DNA of 64,000 nt from Anaerotruncus sp. MC2020 (GCA_000701945.1 KL370840.1:620001-684000), one strand, 5' to 3'; numbered from the stretch's first letter, positions 17,630 to 26,941 are shown. The notes: generated by a model not told the origin, from the sequence alone. Made by a program: numbers and translations.

Positions 17630-20548
17630 ATGAGCAGGAAATCAAGACTCGCAGCACTCACTGTGTGCGTGGGAATCGCCGCAGCTTCAGCTCCTCTGCC
17701 CGCTTCGGCTCGGAGCACAGACAGTTCCGAAGTCCTGTCCGCGCAGTACGCTGACGGCTTCGGCGACGTAGTCAGCGGCGCAGATTACACGATAATGGTC
17801 CGCCTGAGCGGCAAATACGTCACCGCCGCGAGCGACGGCAACGTCCACCAGTGGGAAAAAACAGGCGACAGCTCGCAGGAGTGGCGGATAGTCTCCGCGG
17901 GCGGCGGGAAGTGCAATATCCTCTCCGCGGCGGATAATTCCCGCGCGCTGACCGTCAAGGGCGGCGACAGCACCAACGGCAATACCATTTACCTCGACGA
18001 GTTCACGGACTCCCCTGCCCAGCGGTTCATTCTCCACCGCACCGACGACGCCTACTACATCACAGCGGAGTGCTCGGGCAATGCGGCGCTCGACGTATAC
18101 GACATCAGCTACGACAACGGCGCCGACATCGACCAGTGGGACTACTGGGGCGGCGAAGGACAGAAATTCTACATACGTCCTGTCAACGACAAGTACACCT
18201 TTATCCGCGGCGACCTCAGCTCCGACGGAAGGGTCGACACCTTCGACCGCATACTCATGGAAAAGGCTGTGCTCAACGGTACGGACAGGTTCATGTCCGA
18301 GGTTGCTGACATGAACGGCGACCACATCGTCAATGAGAAGGACTTCGACATCCTCACGGACTGTATCCTCGGCAAAAAGACCGATATAAAGCCGTTGTGC
18401 GAGGTCGAATACTCCAAGCCCGACGTCGCCTACCTCTTCGCATACTTCCTCGGCAACGCTCCCGAGCAGGAGCGGCTGTCCTATGCGGTCAGCGTCGACG
18501 GCTACAACTTCAAGGCGCTCAACGGCGGCAAGCCTGTATGGGGCTCGAGCTCGGGTACTAAGTGCATACGCGACCCGTACATATTCAAGGGCGAGGACGG
18601 GCTGTACCATATGCTCGCGACCGATATGAAGTCGTCGCTCGGCTGGAACAGCAACCGCGACCTCATCTCCGCGAAGTCCACCGACCTCGTTCACTGGTTC
18701 GATGAGGCGATAATCCCCATCGCGAACCAGTACCCGAATATGAAGGGAGCTGACCGTGCGTGGGCTCCGCAGGCGATATATGACCCTGCAAAGGATTCAT
18801 ATATGATATACTTCGCGGCGAGAGTTCCGGGAATCGACGAGCGCACCATAATGTACTACGCGTACAGCAAGGACCTCAAAAAGCTCGATACTGCGCCCGC
18901 TCTGCTGTTTGCTCCCGCGAACGGCAACGACGCAATCGACTCCGATATCATTTTCGAGAACGGCACCTACTATATGTACTACAAGAACGAGACGAACAAG
19001 CGCATCTACCTCGCAAAGTCCGAGAATGCGTCGGGTCCGTACAAGGAGATAAAGCAGGTGTCCGAGGGCAACATCGGTGTTGAGGGTCCGAACATCTACA
19101 AAAAGCTCGGTTCCGACGAGTGGCTGATGATGTCCGACGCCTACGGCAACGGCTACTACGTCATGCAGTCGACTACCGACCTCGAGAACTTCAAGACCGT
19201 CGACCGCAGTCAGTACAGCTTCGATTTCACGCCGCGACACGGCTACGTCATACCGATAAATGCTGACCAGTACACCGCCCTCGTGAACGCGTTCCCGTCA
19301 GCGGGACTGCCTCAGCTCGTCACCGATATAGAGCCGCCCGTGTACTACTGTCCCTACGGCGTCAAGACCTTCACGGCGGGACCTGTAACGGCTCGGCTGA
19401 ATAACGGCTCGACTGCCGAAATAAACGTGAAATGGGACGCAAGTGACCCGTTTGCCTTGGTCAACACGGGCGAGAGAGGCGTACATACAGTAACGGGCAC
19501 GCTCACCTCCATGCAGGAGGGCTACGCGAATCCCTTCATCGAGGAGCGCGCCGACCCGTACATAGTCGAAGGCGAGAACGGCTACTACTATTTTACGGCT
19601 TCGTATCCCGCATACGGCAGTGTCGACAAGGGCTACGACCGCATCGTACTGCGGTGCAGTCAGTCCATTGAGGGACTTGCGCGCGCTGAGGAAAAGACCA
19701 TCTGGAAGGCTCATTCAAGCGGCATCATGGCAAAGCATATATGGGCTCCCGAGATGCACAAGATAGGCGGGAAATGGTACATCTTCTTCGCCGCAGGAGC
19801 GAGCGCGGATATATGGGCGATACGTCCGTATGTTCTCAGGTGCGAGGGCGACAATCCCTACCTCGACCCGTGGACGGAATGCGGTCAGATGCAGGCGTCC
19901 GCAGGCGATGACAGCTCCTTCACCAGCTTCTCGCTCGATATGACCTACTTCGAGTGCGGCGGTAAGCACTACGTCATATGGGCGGAGATAAAGGGCGATT
20001 CCTCCCTGTTTATGGCTGAAATTGACCCGTCTGAGCCGTGGAAGCTCACCTCTGCGCCGATACTCCTCACCAAGCCCGAGTACGACTGGGAACTCGTCAA
20101 CCACCGCGTGAACGAGGGGCCCGCAGTGCTCAAGACCGAGAATAAGGTGTATGTGTACTTCTCCGCATCGGGGACGGGAGCAGAATACTGCGTCGGACGC
20201 ATGGAGGCGGATATCGGCTCCGACCTCATGAACATCAAAAACTGGAAAAAGCTCGACAAGCCCGTGCTCTCGACTGCTGACCTCGTCGGCGAATCGGGTC
20301 CAGGACACAACTGCTTCGTCAAGGATACAAACGGCGACACGCTGTTCGTGTACCATGCGCGTCCCGCCTCGCACGCATCCAAGGGCTGCGGTACTTACGC
20401 GAGCGACCCGCTCTATGACCCGTGCCGTCACACGCGCATTCGCACTGTCAGCTTCGACAAGAACGGCGAGCCTGTGATAAATACGGCTTCGAAGCCGTAT
20501 GTGCCCGAGGCGCTCAAAAAAATCACTGCAACGATAATCGTGAAATAA
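17630..20548 (+). CDS. Secreted multimodular RICIN-dockerin-GH43-Ig-GH43 enzyme
   Basis: A 972-residue protein. Signal peptide (1-28), ricin-type beta-trefoil CBM13-like module (about 45-185, QEWRI and QKFYI repeats), an internal type I dockerin (about 192-255, DLSSDGRVDTFDRI and DMNGDHIVNEKDF), GH43 module 1 (about 262-550; general base in IRDPYIF, acid in VEGPNIY), a Big_4-like domain (about 570-632, GVHTVTGTL) and GH43 module 2 (about 635-960; RADPYIV, IWAPEMH, NEGPAV). Module 2 resembles exo-arabinofuranosidases of subfamily 26; module 1 is near subfamily 34, less surely. Together they would strip arabinose from arabinan or arabinogalactan. A central rather than terminal dockerin is uncommon. 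Confidence 0.85.
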   Translation: MSRKSRLAALTVCVGIAAASAPLPASARSTDSSEVLSAQYADGFGDVVSGADYTIMVRLSGKYVTAASDGNVHQWEKTGDSSQEWRIVSAGGGKCNILSAADNSRALTVKGGDSTNGNTIYLDEFTDSPAQRFILHRTDDAYYITAECSGNAALDVYDISYDNGADIDQWDYWGGEGQKFYIRPVNDKYTFIRGDLSSDGRVDTFDRILMEKAVLNGTDRFMSEVADMNGDHIVNEKDFDILTDCILGKKTDIKPLCEVEYSKPDVAYLFAYFLGNAPEQERLSYAVSVDGYNFKALNGGKPVWGSSSGTKCIRDPYIFKGEDGLYHMLATDMKSSLGWNSNRDLISAKSTDLVHWFDEAIIPIANQYPNMKGADRAWAPQAIYDPAKDSYMIYFAARVPGIDERTIMYYAYSKDLKKLDTAPALLFAPANGNDAIDSDIIFENGTYYMYYKNETNKRIYLAKSENASGPYKEIKQVSEGNIGVEGPNIYKKLGSDEWLMMSDAYGNGYYVMQSTTDLENFKTVDRSQYSFDFTPRHGYVIPINADQYTALVNAFPSAGLPQLVTDIEPPVYYCPYGVKTFTAGPVTARLNNGSTAEINVKWDASDPFALVNTGERGVHTVTGTLTSMQEGYANPFIEERADPYIVEGENGYYYFTASYPAYGSVDKGYDRIVLRCSQSIEGLARAEEKTIWKAHSSGIMAKHIWAPEMHKIGGKWYIFFAAGASADIWAIRPYVLRCEGDNPYLDPWTECGQMQASAGDDSSFTSFSLDMTYFECGGKHYVIWAEIKGDSSLFMAEIDPSEPWKLTSAPILLTKPEYDWELVNHRVNEGPAVLKTENKVYVYFSASGTGAEYCVGRMEADIGSDLMNIKNWKKLDKPVLSTADLVGESGPGHNCFVKDTNGDTLFVYHARPASHASKGCGTYASDPLYDPCRHTRIRTVSFDKNGEPVINTASKPYVPEALKKITATIIVK

Positions 20549-20552
20549 GCAA

Positions 20553-20580
20553 AAAAACAGCTCCTCTCGGAGCTGTTTTT
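20553..20580. terminator. Bidirectional terminator between convergent GH43 genes
   Basis: AAAAACAGCTCC pairs perfectly with GGAGCTGTTTTT around TCTC, giving A and T tracts on both strands. Confidence 0.93.
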
Positions 20581-20587
20581 ATTATGC

Positions 20588-22816
20588 TTACTTTATTAAG
20601 CCCACTTTGCGTATTGTGTTCGCGCCGATGAATGCGGGGCTCTGAATCGAGGCTGTAGCAGCTCCCGTAGGAACAGGCGCATCAGCCTCGTTGACGCCGA
20701 AGCTCTTGCTCTTGCCGATAGTGTAGTTCAGAAGCTGTACAAGGTCGTTTACCTTGAAATCGCCGCTGCCGTCTACGTCTGCCGCCTTCAGCACCTTCGT
20801 GTCGATAGGCTGTCCGCCGTCGTTAAGGCTGCGGATAAGTGTCTGACGAGCGATGATAACGTCAAAGCTGTCGACTCTCTCGTCGAAGTTGAGGTCGCCG
20901 AGCGTGACAGGCTCGTCAACTGTTACAGGCTTGCCTGCGCCCTCAATCTCAGTGCCGTCAACTGCCGCGAAGATGTTGTCAACGTAGAAGTTGGTAGCGG
21001 GTGTCTCGTCGTCGGAGTCGCCCTCAGTCTCGACGTAGATGAGCGGGCTCTTTGCGCCCTCGGGTATCTTGAAGCTCGTGTTCGCAAGCTGTGTCCACTC
21101 GCCCTTCTTGACGTCCTGAGTGTCTATCTTCACATACTGCGCTTCGCCGTCGGCGTCTGTGTACTGGAGCGTGAAGTGGAACTTGACCGTGGGAGCGCCC
21201 TCTGTATACTTTACATTAGCCGAGAAGCTGTAGCTCTCGCCTGCCTTGAACTTGTAGTTGAGGCTCTTGCCTACGCCCTTCCATGAAGCGGAGCGGTCGG
21301 ATACGTAAACCGAACCCTCGCCGTCGAACGCCTCGCTCTTGTTTGCTGCTACAGAAGCGCCGCCTCTGTCAGACCAGCCGTCGAGACCATTCTCGAATGT
21401 GCTCTTGAATATGTAAGTCGGGTCGGACTGTGAAGCTGAGCCGGCTCCCTCGAACTGCCACCAGTCGAAGTTCATGAGGTAGTCATTGCCGCCCTTGAAT
21501 ACGAAGTAGAGGTCGTGCTCGCCCTCAGCGCTCACGTCGCATGAGAACTCCTGCCAGTTCTGCCAGCCACCTGTGCCTGTTACAGCACATTCGCCTATTT
21601 TCTGACCGTCCTTCTTATCGAGGTGGAGCTCTATCGTACCGCCGCTTCCGTTAGCAGCAGCACACGCTGTGAATTTTTCCGCGCCCTGACCGAAGTCAAC
21701 ACCTGCGACCTTGATATAGCTGCCGTTCTTGATGCTTCCGATGTTGATTCCGCCTTCGGAGCATTTTTCGCTCTTTACGCCCTCGCTCCAGCAGATCGTC
21801 TCAGCCTCGACTCTCTCGAACGGGTTGAGCGGCTCGAGCTGGGCGGGACCCTCGTTGGTAGGCTTTACCATCGGGATAGTGCCGTCGCTGTTGAATGTGA
21901 ACTCATCCACGGCAGCGCTTCTGTTGAACGTACCGCCGCCCTTCAAGCCGTTTTTGTGATAGAACAGATATGAATGACCCTTGTAGTCGATAATTCCGCC
22001 GTGTGTGGTGAAGCAGTTGCTCTCGGGAGTTATCTGTCCGCCGAATTTCCACGGACCCGTAACACTCGGACCGTATGCATAGCAGATGCTCTCACCGCCC
22101 TGATTCTGGTAAAAGCCTGCATATACGAGGTAATACAGGTTATCGTGCTTGCATATCCACGGACCTTCGCCGTAAGCAGTACCTGTTCTTTGGGGGTCTT
22201 GCTTACCAACTCCGAACGCATCCTTGGTCATATCGAAGCTCTTTATCTGACCGTCGAGAGTGATCATATCCTCCTTGAGCTTTACATAGTAGCATTTGGG
22301 ATTGCCGAACATAAGCCATGCCTGACCGTCGTCATCGATCATGACAGTCGGGTCGATGTAGTCCCAGTTAGGACCGCAGAGAGGCTTGCCGAGAACGTCC
22401 TTATACGGACCCTCCGGTTTGTCGGCAACACCTACGCCGATCGCTCTGCCGTTGGTTGTCGTGGTGAAATAGAAATAGTACTTGCCGTTGCGCTCAATGC
22501 ACTGAGAAGCCCATGCGTTGTTGGCGCTGCACCATTTGAAATCGTTGTCATTGAGGAACTTGCCGTGGTCGGTCCAGTTCTTCATATCCTTGGTTGAAAA
22601 GCACTGCCAGCCAGTCATTGTATAAAAGCCGTTCTGACCGTCACGGTCACAGCCTGTATACACATATAGCTCGTCGCCGAAAACGACAGGAGCGGGGTCG
22701 GGCGTGAATGATGTCTGTACTATCGGGTTTTCCGCGTTCGTCACAGCAGGTGCTGCAACGCACAGTGTGGCAGCTGATACGAGCGCAAGAGCTGCCGCTT
22801 TGATTATTTTCTTCAT
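20588..22816 (-). CDS. Secreted GH43-CBM6-CBM22-dockerin hemicellulase
   Basis: A 742-residue secreted enzyme. Signal peptide (about 1-27), GH43 module (about 28-330; base in TPDPAPVV, pKa-modulating Asp in YIDPTVMIDDDG, acid in GEGPWI), CBM6 (about 335-460, ending NFDWWQFEG), CBM22-like module (about 465-630, FYVDNIFAAVDG), and a type I dockerin (GDLNFDERVDSFDVI and DVDGSGDFKVNDL). The combination is typical of arabinofuranosidase or xylosidase acting on arabinoxylan. The ATG at 22816 is chosen because GAAGGAG precedes it; the frame extends 6 codons further. The promoter region carries a 23-bp motif shared with the large GH30-GH43 gene. Confidence 0.88.
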   Translation of the reverse strand: MKKIIKAAALALVSAATLCVAAPAVTNAENPIVQTSFTPDPAPVVFGDELYVYTGCDRDGQNGFYTMTGWQCFSTKDMKNWTDHGKFLNDNDFKWCSANNAWASQCIERNGKYYFYFTTTTNGRAIGVGVADKPEGPYKDVLGKPLCGPNWDYIDPTVMIDDDGQAWLMFGNPKCYYVKLKEDMITLDGQIKSFDMTKDAFGVGKQDPQRTGTAYGEGPWICKHDNLYYLVYAGFYQNQGGESICYAYGPSVTGPWKFGGQITPESNCFTTHGGIIDYKGHSYLFYHKNGLKGGGTFNRSAAVDEFTFNSDGTIPMVKPTNEGPAQLEPLNPFERVEAETICWSEGVKSEKCSEGGINIGSIKNGSYIKVAGVDFGQGAEKFTACAAANGSGGTIELHLDKKDGQKIGECAVTGTGGWQNWQEFSCDVSAEGEHDLYFVFKGGNDYLMNFDWWQFEGAGSASQSDPTYIFKSTFENGLDGWSDRGGASVAANKSEAFDGEGSVYVSDRSASWKGVGKSLNYKFKAGESYSFSANVKYTEGAPTVKFHFTLQYTDADGEAQYVKIDTQDVKKGEWTQLANTSFKIPEGAKSPLIYVETEGDSDDETPATNFYVDNIFAAVDGTEIEGAGKPVTVDEPVTLGDLNFDERVDSFDVIIARQTLIRSLNDGGQPIDTKVLKAADVDGSGDFKVNDLVQLLNYTIGKSKSFGVNEADAPVPTGAATASIQSPAFIGANTIRKVGLIK

Positions 22817-22900
22817 TCCAATTCTCCTTCGCATCTTATTTCCCTTAGGTTTCGGCTGTTTTGTACGTACAGCCTGTCACGATACTCATATATTAATATT

Positions 22901-22929
22901 ATATTAACACATCTGTCTGACAATTTCAA
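22901..22929 (-). promoter_or_regulatory. Promoter of the GH43-CBM6-CBM22 gene
   Basis: On the minus strand TTGAAA (22929-22924), 17 bases, TAATAT (22906-22901). Immediately upstream is the shared motif at 22931-22953. Confidence 0.6.
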
Positions 22930-22930
22930 T

Positions 22931-22953
22931 CCACATTTTTGCAGATTTAGTGG
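22931..22953 (-). promoter_or_regulatory. Candidate operator shared by two xylan-enzyme genes (copy 1)
   Basis: A 23-base element bounded by inverted CCAC and GTGG with an AT-rich core containing ATTTTTGCA. It matches 52720-52742 at 19 of 23 positions, and both copies lie within 1 base of the upstream edge of the -35 box of a minus-strand hemicellulase gene. Confidence 0.6.
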
Positions 22954-22993
22954 ATAAAATGCAGATTATTACTAATCTTTTCTACAGTATATA

Positions 22994-23031
22994 CAAAAAC
23001 CGAAAGCTGCCACAATTGCGGCAGCTTTCGG
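22994..23031 (-). terminator. Terminator of the GH16 gene
   Basis: CCGAAAGCTGCC (23000-23011) pairs with GGCAGCTTTCGG (23020-23031). Read on the minus strand, a T5 tract follows. Confidence 0.92.
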
Positions 23032-23069
23032 CTCAGGGAAAATTCTATCATTATTTAGAGGATGTTTTC

Positions 23070-24473
23070 TTATTCAATCTCTTCAAGGCGGACATTCTTG
23101 ATGTAAATCGTCGCGGTCGAGCCCTTGTTGCCCATGTTGAACTCAAGGCGTCCGTTCTCATCGTCCTTCTTTTTCATCTCGAACTCGTAGGTGTAGGTCG
23201 TCTGCTCTGTCGAAAGCGTGAGGAGTGTGTCAGGCAGGTAGCGTACCCAGCCCGCATTCGGTGCGGAAACGCACACTATCATATCGCGCTCCTCGTCAGC
23301 CCACGCGTCAAACGTTACGCGGTACTTCTTGCCCTTTCTCATGGGCTGCTGGGGCTGTACGAGCTGTACGGAGTAGTCTACAGTACCCTGATTCTTCGTG
23401 GTGATTATCATGGTGTTGTCCTTTATCTCGGCAGCACCGTCGCCTTCCAGGAAGAGCAGGAACTTCCAGTCAATGTCGTCCGTGAGGTCCTCCGCCTCGG
23501 AGAAGTCGCCGTTGTAGATGAAGTTGCCGTCCTCGGTCGCCTCACGGAACACCTTCTCGGGCTTCTTTACGTTGAGGTCGTACTCGGGCTTCTGATATAC
23601 GCGGACGTAGTCGATGAGGAACTCAGCCTTGTCAAAGTCGGTCGTCTCGTCTGGGTCCTTCGGCCAGTCTCCGCCGACCGCAAGATTCATCTGTACGTAG
23701 AAATCACGATTGAACGGCGCAGGATAGGGCTTGTCGTCCTCGTCCTTCTCCGCTGTGAACCAGTCGTTTACTGTGAGGTAGAGCTGGTCGTCGATGTACC
23801 AGCGTATCTCGCCGGGCTCCCACTCTACCGAATACTCGTGGAAATCAGACGAGAACGAGCCGTTGTCGAGCACTACCGTGCCCTGCTGCTCGGCGTGTGG
23901 CGCACCGTAGTGTATTGTGCCGTAAGCGGTCTTGGTGTCGCTTCCGAGCACCTCCATGATGTCAATCTCGCCGCACTTCGGCCACTGACCGTAGAAGCTC
24001 TCGTCCTGAGGCATCATCCATATAGCAGGCCACAAGCCCTGTCCCTCGGGGACTTTTGCGCGCGCTACGACCTTGCCGTATTTGAAATCCATCTTGTTGT
24101 GGGAGTTGACCTTGCCCGATGTGTAGTAGGGCTTGCCGTCCTTATCCGTCTTTAGCGCCTTCAGCACGAGATTGCCGTCGCGCGTGAAGATGTTGTCGGT
24201 ACTCTTTGTGTATTCCTGAAGCTCGTGGTTAGTCCAGCCCGGCTTGCGAGCCTCCATGTTCCATATGCTGTCGTCGAGCTCGCTGCCGCTGAATTCGTCG
24301 TGCCAGAGAAGGTTATAGCCCTCGAGCTCGGGGACGTCGACCTGCTCCTCCACAGCAGCCTCTGTCGTGGGCTGAATTGTTGCTTTATTATCTGAGCTGT
24401 CGCCTGCGGCTTCACTGCACGCTGTAAGCAGCATCGCTGCGGCAAAAGCCGTACACATAAGTCTCTTTTTCAT
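23070..24473 (-). CDS. GH16 beta-glucanase/galactanase lipoprotein
   Basis: A 467-residue lipoprotein: the signal peptide ends in LLTACS, so the enzyme is tethered to the membrane rather than docked. A short linker precedes a GH16 module (about 55-310) with the catalytic signature EIDIMEVLG (nucleophile E, D, acid/base E), then a C-terminal CBM4/9-like beta-sandwich (about 335-465, NFIYNGDFSE start). GH16 members with this motif cleave beta-1,3- or mixed beta-1,3/1,4-glucan (laminarinase, lichenase) and some cleave beta-1,3-galactan. The start at 24473 follows GGAGG; the frame extends 26 codons upstream without a ribosome binding site. Confidence 0.9.
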   Translation of the reverse strand: MKKRLMCTAFAAAMLLTACSEAAGDSSDNKATIQPTTEAAVEEQVDVPELEGYNLLWHDEFSGSELDDSIWNMEARKPGWTNHELQEYTKSTDNIFTRDGNLVLKALKTDKDGKPYYTSGKVNSHNKMDFKYGKVVARAKVPEGQGLWPAIWMMPQDESFYGQWPKCGEIDIMEVLGSDTKTAYGTIHYGAPHAEQQGTVVLDNGSFSSDFHEYSVEWEPGEIRWYIDDQLYLTVNDWFTAEKDEDDKPYPAPFNRDFYVQMNLAVGGDWPKDPDETTDFDKAEFLIDYVRVYQKPEYDLNVKKPEKVFREATEDGNFIYNGDFSEAEDLTDDIDWKFLLFLEGDGAAEIKDNTMIITTKNQGTVDYSVQLVQPQQPMRKGKKYRVTFDAWADEERDMIVCVSAPNAGWVRYLPDTLLTLSTEQTTYTYEFEMKKKDDENGRLEFNMGNKGSTATIYIKNVRLEEIE

Positions 24474-24581
24474 TGTACATCCTCCGTTCGTCCGCATATG
24501 CAGACCTATCTTAGCAATATCATACAACGCCGCGGTGAAATATTCTATCACTATTCAAGCATTTTTGGTAATTTCTTGATA

Positions 24582-25184
24582 TCAGCCACACGCCGTCGTC
24601 GTAAGCTCGGCAAATTCCGTCGTGACGGCTGTCGTCGTCTCCTCAGCGGAGGGCAGCACTCCTCCGCGCACCTGCACGTCCGTGAAGCTGATGTGCAGGA
24701 GGTTGTTCGGCATATCGAACGCCGCAATATTGCCGCTGTTGTCGAGTATGAGCGTGTAGTCCCCGCCGTCGAGGCTGCCGCTTATCTCGAAGCGTCCCTC
24801 GTTCTCCCTGCCGCTGAGCTCGCTCTCGCGGGCATTGGTGTCGACGGCTTCGATGAGGTTGCCGAGCATCGCCTTCACGGGCAGTGCCGACTTCGGCACG
24901 GAAAAGGTCAGCCCCTTGTAGTCAGCGGTGACGCTCCCGCTGCTGAATGTGAGCTTAACTCCGCTGAGCGTGTTCGGGGAGTCGAATTCCGCCGTCCATT
25001 CGCCGTCTCCGAGGCGTGTGACTGTCCCCTCGGCGTTGAGCTTGTCGAGTGACATCGTCACGGGCGAGGTGAACGCGCAGTTGAGCTTGTTCTCGCGGAC
25101 TGTGCCGCCTCCCATGGGCGACGAGCACGAGGTCAGGCAGAATATCCCCGCAAATAGCAGTACGGACGTAAAAAGTCTCTTCAT
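24582..25184 (-). CDS. Hypothetical lipoprotein (200 aa)
   Basis: A signal peptide ends at the lipobox FCLTSC, so the mature protein begins with a lipid-modified Cys. The body of about 150 residues looks all-beta (alternating short strands such as GEWTAEFDSPNTLSGVKLTF), and the C-terminus is Thr-rich (EETTTAVTTEFAELTTT). No known domain is recognised; in gross style it resembles small envelope lipoproteins of Ruminococcus. AGGAGAG precedes the ATG. It lies 50 bases after nnrD and may be the last gene of that operon. It ends about 108 bases before the GH16 gene on the same strand. Confidence 0.75.
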   Translation of the reverse strand: MKRLFTSVLLFAGIFCLTSCSSPMGGGTVRENKLNCAFTSPVTMSLDKLNAEGTVTRLGDGEWTAEFDSPNTLSGVKLTFSSGSVTADYKGLTFSVPKSALPVKAMLGNLIEAVDTNARESELSGRENEGRFEISGSLDGGDYTLILDNSGNIAAFDMPNNLLHISFTDVQVRGGVLPSAEETTTAVTTEFAELTTTACG

Positions 25185-25234
25185 AACTATCTCTCCTATC
25201 GGAAAATTATGCAGCTTTATACGTCCGTTTTATT

Positions 25235-26935
25235 TCATTTCTTCTGACTCTGCTTCTCTTTCAGTATCCTGAATGCGTCCGAGATTGAAGCGACGATGTC
25301 GCGCGGGAGCATTGCCTCCTGCCCGAACTTATCAGCGGCGGCGTCGCCCGCGAGACCGTGCATATACACTCCCGCACACGCCGCGTCGAACGGGCTGTAG
25401 CCCTGCGCCGCTATCGAGCCTATCATGCCCGCGAGTATGTCTCCGCTGCCGCCGCGGCTCATGCCGGGATTGCCAGTGTGGTTGGCGGCGGTGTGGTTAG
25501 CGTCGGCAATGAGAGTTCCCGCGCCCTTCAGCACGACGGTTATGCCGTACTTCTCCGCGTACTTCTCAGCCACGGTCACGCGGTTGTCGTTTATCATCTG
25601 CGTGTCGCATTGCAGGAGCCGCGCCATTTCTCCCGCGTGGGGAGTGATGATGACCTCGGACTTCCTGTTCATTAGTATTTCTATGTCCTCGGCTATGCAG
25701 TTTATTCCGTCTGCATCGATTATCACGGGGATTTCGGCGTTCTGCACAACAAACCGCAGTATCTCCTTGGTGTCGTTCGTCACGCCCATGCCGCAGCCTA
25801 TCACTATCGCTTTCGCCTTCTTCATCGCCTCGAGCAGAGCGTCCCTGCTGCTGTCGTAGAGCATATAGCCGTAGTCGTCGCTCTCAGCCTCGATGTAGGT
25901 CGCCTCGGGAGCAAGCACCGATACAGTGTCGATGCACTTCTCCACCGACATCAGGCGTACAAGTCCCGCGCCCGTGCGAAGAGCTCCCTGCACCGCAAAT
26001 GCCGCCGCGCCTCTCATAGCAGAGCTGCCTGCAATGACAAGCACGCTGCCGTAGCTGCCCTTGTGCGAGTCCTTCTCACGCTTCGGCGGGAAGCCCGCAA
26101 GGCTGTTCCTGTCAAGGCGGATATAGCCCCGTCCCTCGCCGCTGACGTCGCACGCCTGATGAGGTATGCCGATGTCCGCTATCGTTATCTTGCCGCAGTA
26201 TTTGCGCAGAGGGTACTGCGATATGCCGAACTTCACAAAGCCGAGACACAGCGTCTCGTCAGCCTTGAATACGCCCTGCGAGACAGTGCCCTTGACTGCG
26301 TCGCCGCCGCTCGGGATATCGAGCGCTATCTTGTATGCGCCCGTGCCTATGGCAAATATCGCCTTTATGTCGTTCTCGAGCTCGCCGCGGTAGCCTGTGC
26401 CGAATACGCCGTCGACGAGGATATCCGCCGAGACTATCGCCTCGCGGACGTCCGTCATGCGCTGCTTCTCGCGTATCAGCAGGCGCTCGACAGGCGTGAG
26501 CTCCTTCTTGTTTTTCAGCTTCGATACGTCCTTGTCCTGTATCGTCATGTAGTCGAGCTCCGCCGCCTCTATCGCGGCTTCGATGTTGTCGCTCCTGTAG
26601 CCCGTGACCTTCTTCACCTTCTCGGGCAGTCGCGCGAACATCTCCTGCGCGAGCTCGGTCTTCGGCGCTTTCACGAGGTTGACGACTGTGACGTTGTAGC
26701 CCTTGTATATCAGCTTCTCAGCCGCTACGTAACAGTCTCCGCCGTTGTTGCCGCTACCCGCGAGGAATACGACGTGCGTCTCCTCGGGCGGAGCGCCGTT
26801 CTCGCGGGCACTGCACCCAATTATCAGCTCCGCGAGCTTCGCTCCCGCATTGAGCATCAGCTCACGGCGCGTAACTCCGAGCTTTTCCGACTTTTCCTCG
26901 ATGAGCTGTACCTGCCTTGGCGTCAGTGCAAGCAT
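25235..26935 (-). CDS. nnrD: Bifunctional NAD(P)H-hydrate epimerase / ADP-dependent dehydratase
   Basis: A 566-residue repair enzyme that epimerises and dehydrates damaged NAD(P)HX. The N-terminal YjeF_N epimerase domain (about 1-260) shows VVFLAGSGNNGGDCYV and DGVFGTGYRGEL; the C-terminal ribokinase-like dehydratase (about 275-560) shows GSYGSVLVIAGS, TPHAGEMARLL and NPGMSRGGSGDILAG. It is longer than the usual 490-510 residues, partly through a charged insertion near 125-160 (KDVSKLKNKKELTPVERLL). It starts 6 bases after the stop of the upstream membrane protein, so the two form an operon. Confidence 0.93.
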   Translation of the reverse strand: MLALTPRQVQLIEEKSEKLGVTRRELMLNAGAKLAELIIGCSARENGAPPEETHVVFLAGSGNNGGDCYVAAEKLIYKGYNVTVVNLVKAPKTELAQEMFARLPEKVKKVTGYRSDNIEAAIEAAELDYMTIQDKDVSKLKNKKELTPVERLLIREKQRMTDVREAIVSADILVDGVFGTGYRGELENDIKAIFAIGTGAYKIALDIPSGGDAVKGTVSQGVFKADETLCLGFVKFGISQYPLRKYCGKITIADIGIPHQACDVSGEGRGYIRLDRNSLAGFPPKREKDSHKGSYGSVLVIAGSSAMRGAAAFAVQGALRTGAGLVRLMSVEKCIDTVSVLAPEATYIEAESDDYGYMLYDSSRDALLEAMKKAKAIVIGCGMGVTNDTKEILRFVVQNAEIPVIIDADGINCIAEDIEILMNRKSEVIITPHAGEMARLLQCDTQMINDNRVTVAEKYAEKYGITVVLKGAGTLIADANHTAANHTGNPGMSRGGSGDILAGMIGSIAAQGYSPFDAACAGVYMHGLAGDAAADKFGQEAMLPRDIVASISDAFRILKEKQSQKK

Positions 26936-26941
26936 TTTCTA

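Noticed and set aside
22950..24155. 401-residue plus-strand ORF antisense to the GH16 gene
   Set aside because: Long antisense frames are common in this GC-rich codon usage; the minus-strand frame encodes a clear GH16 enzyme.
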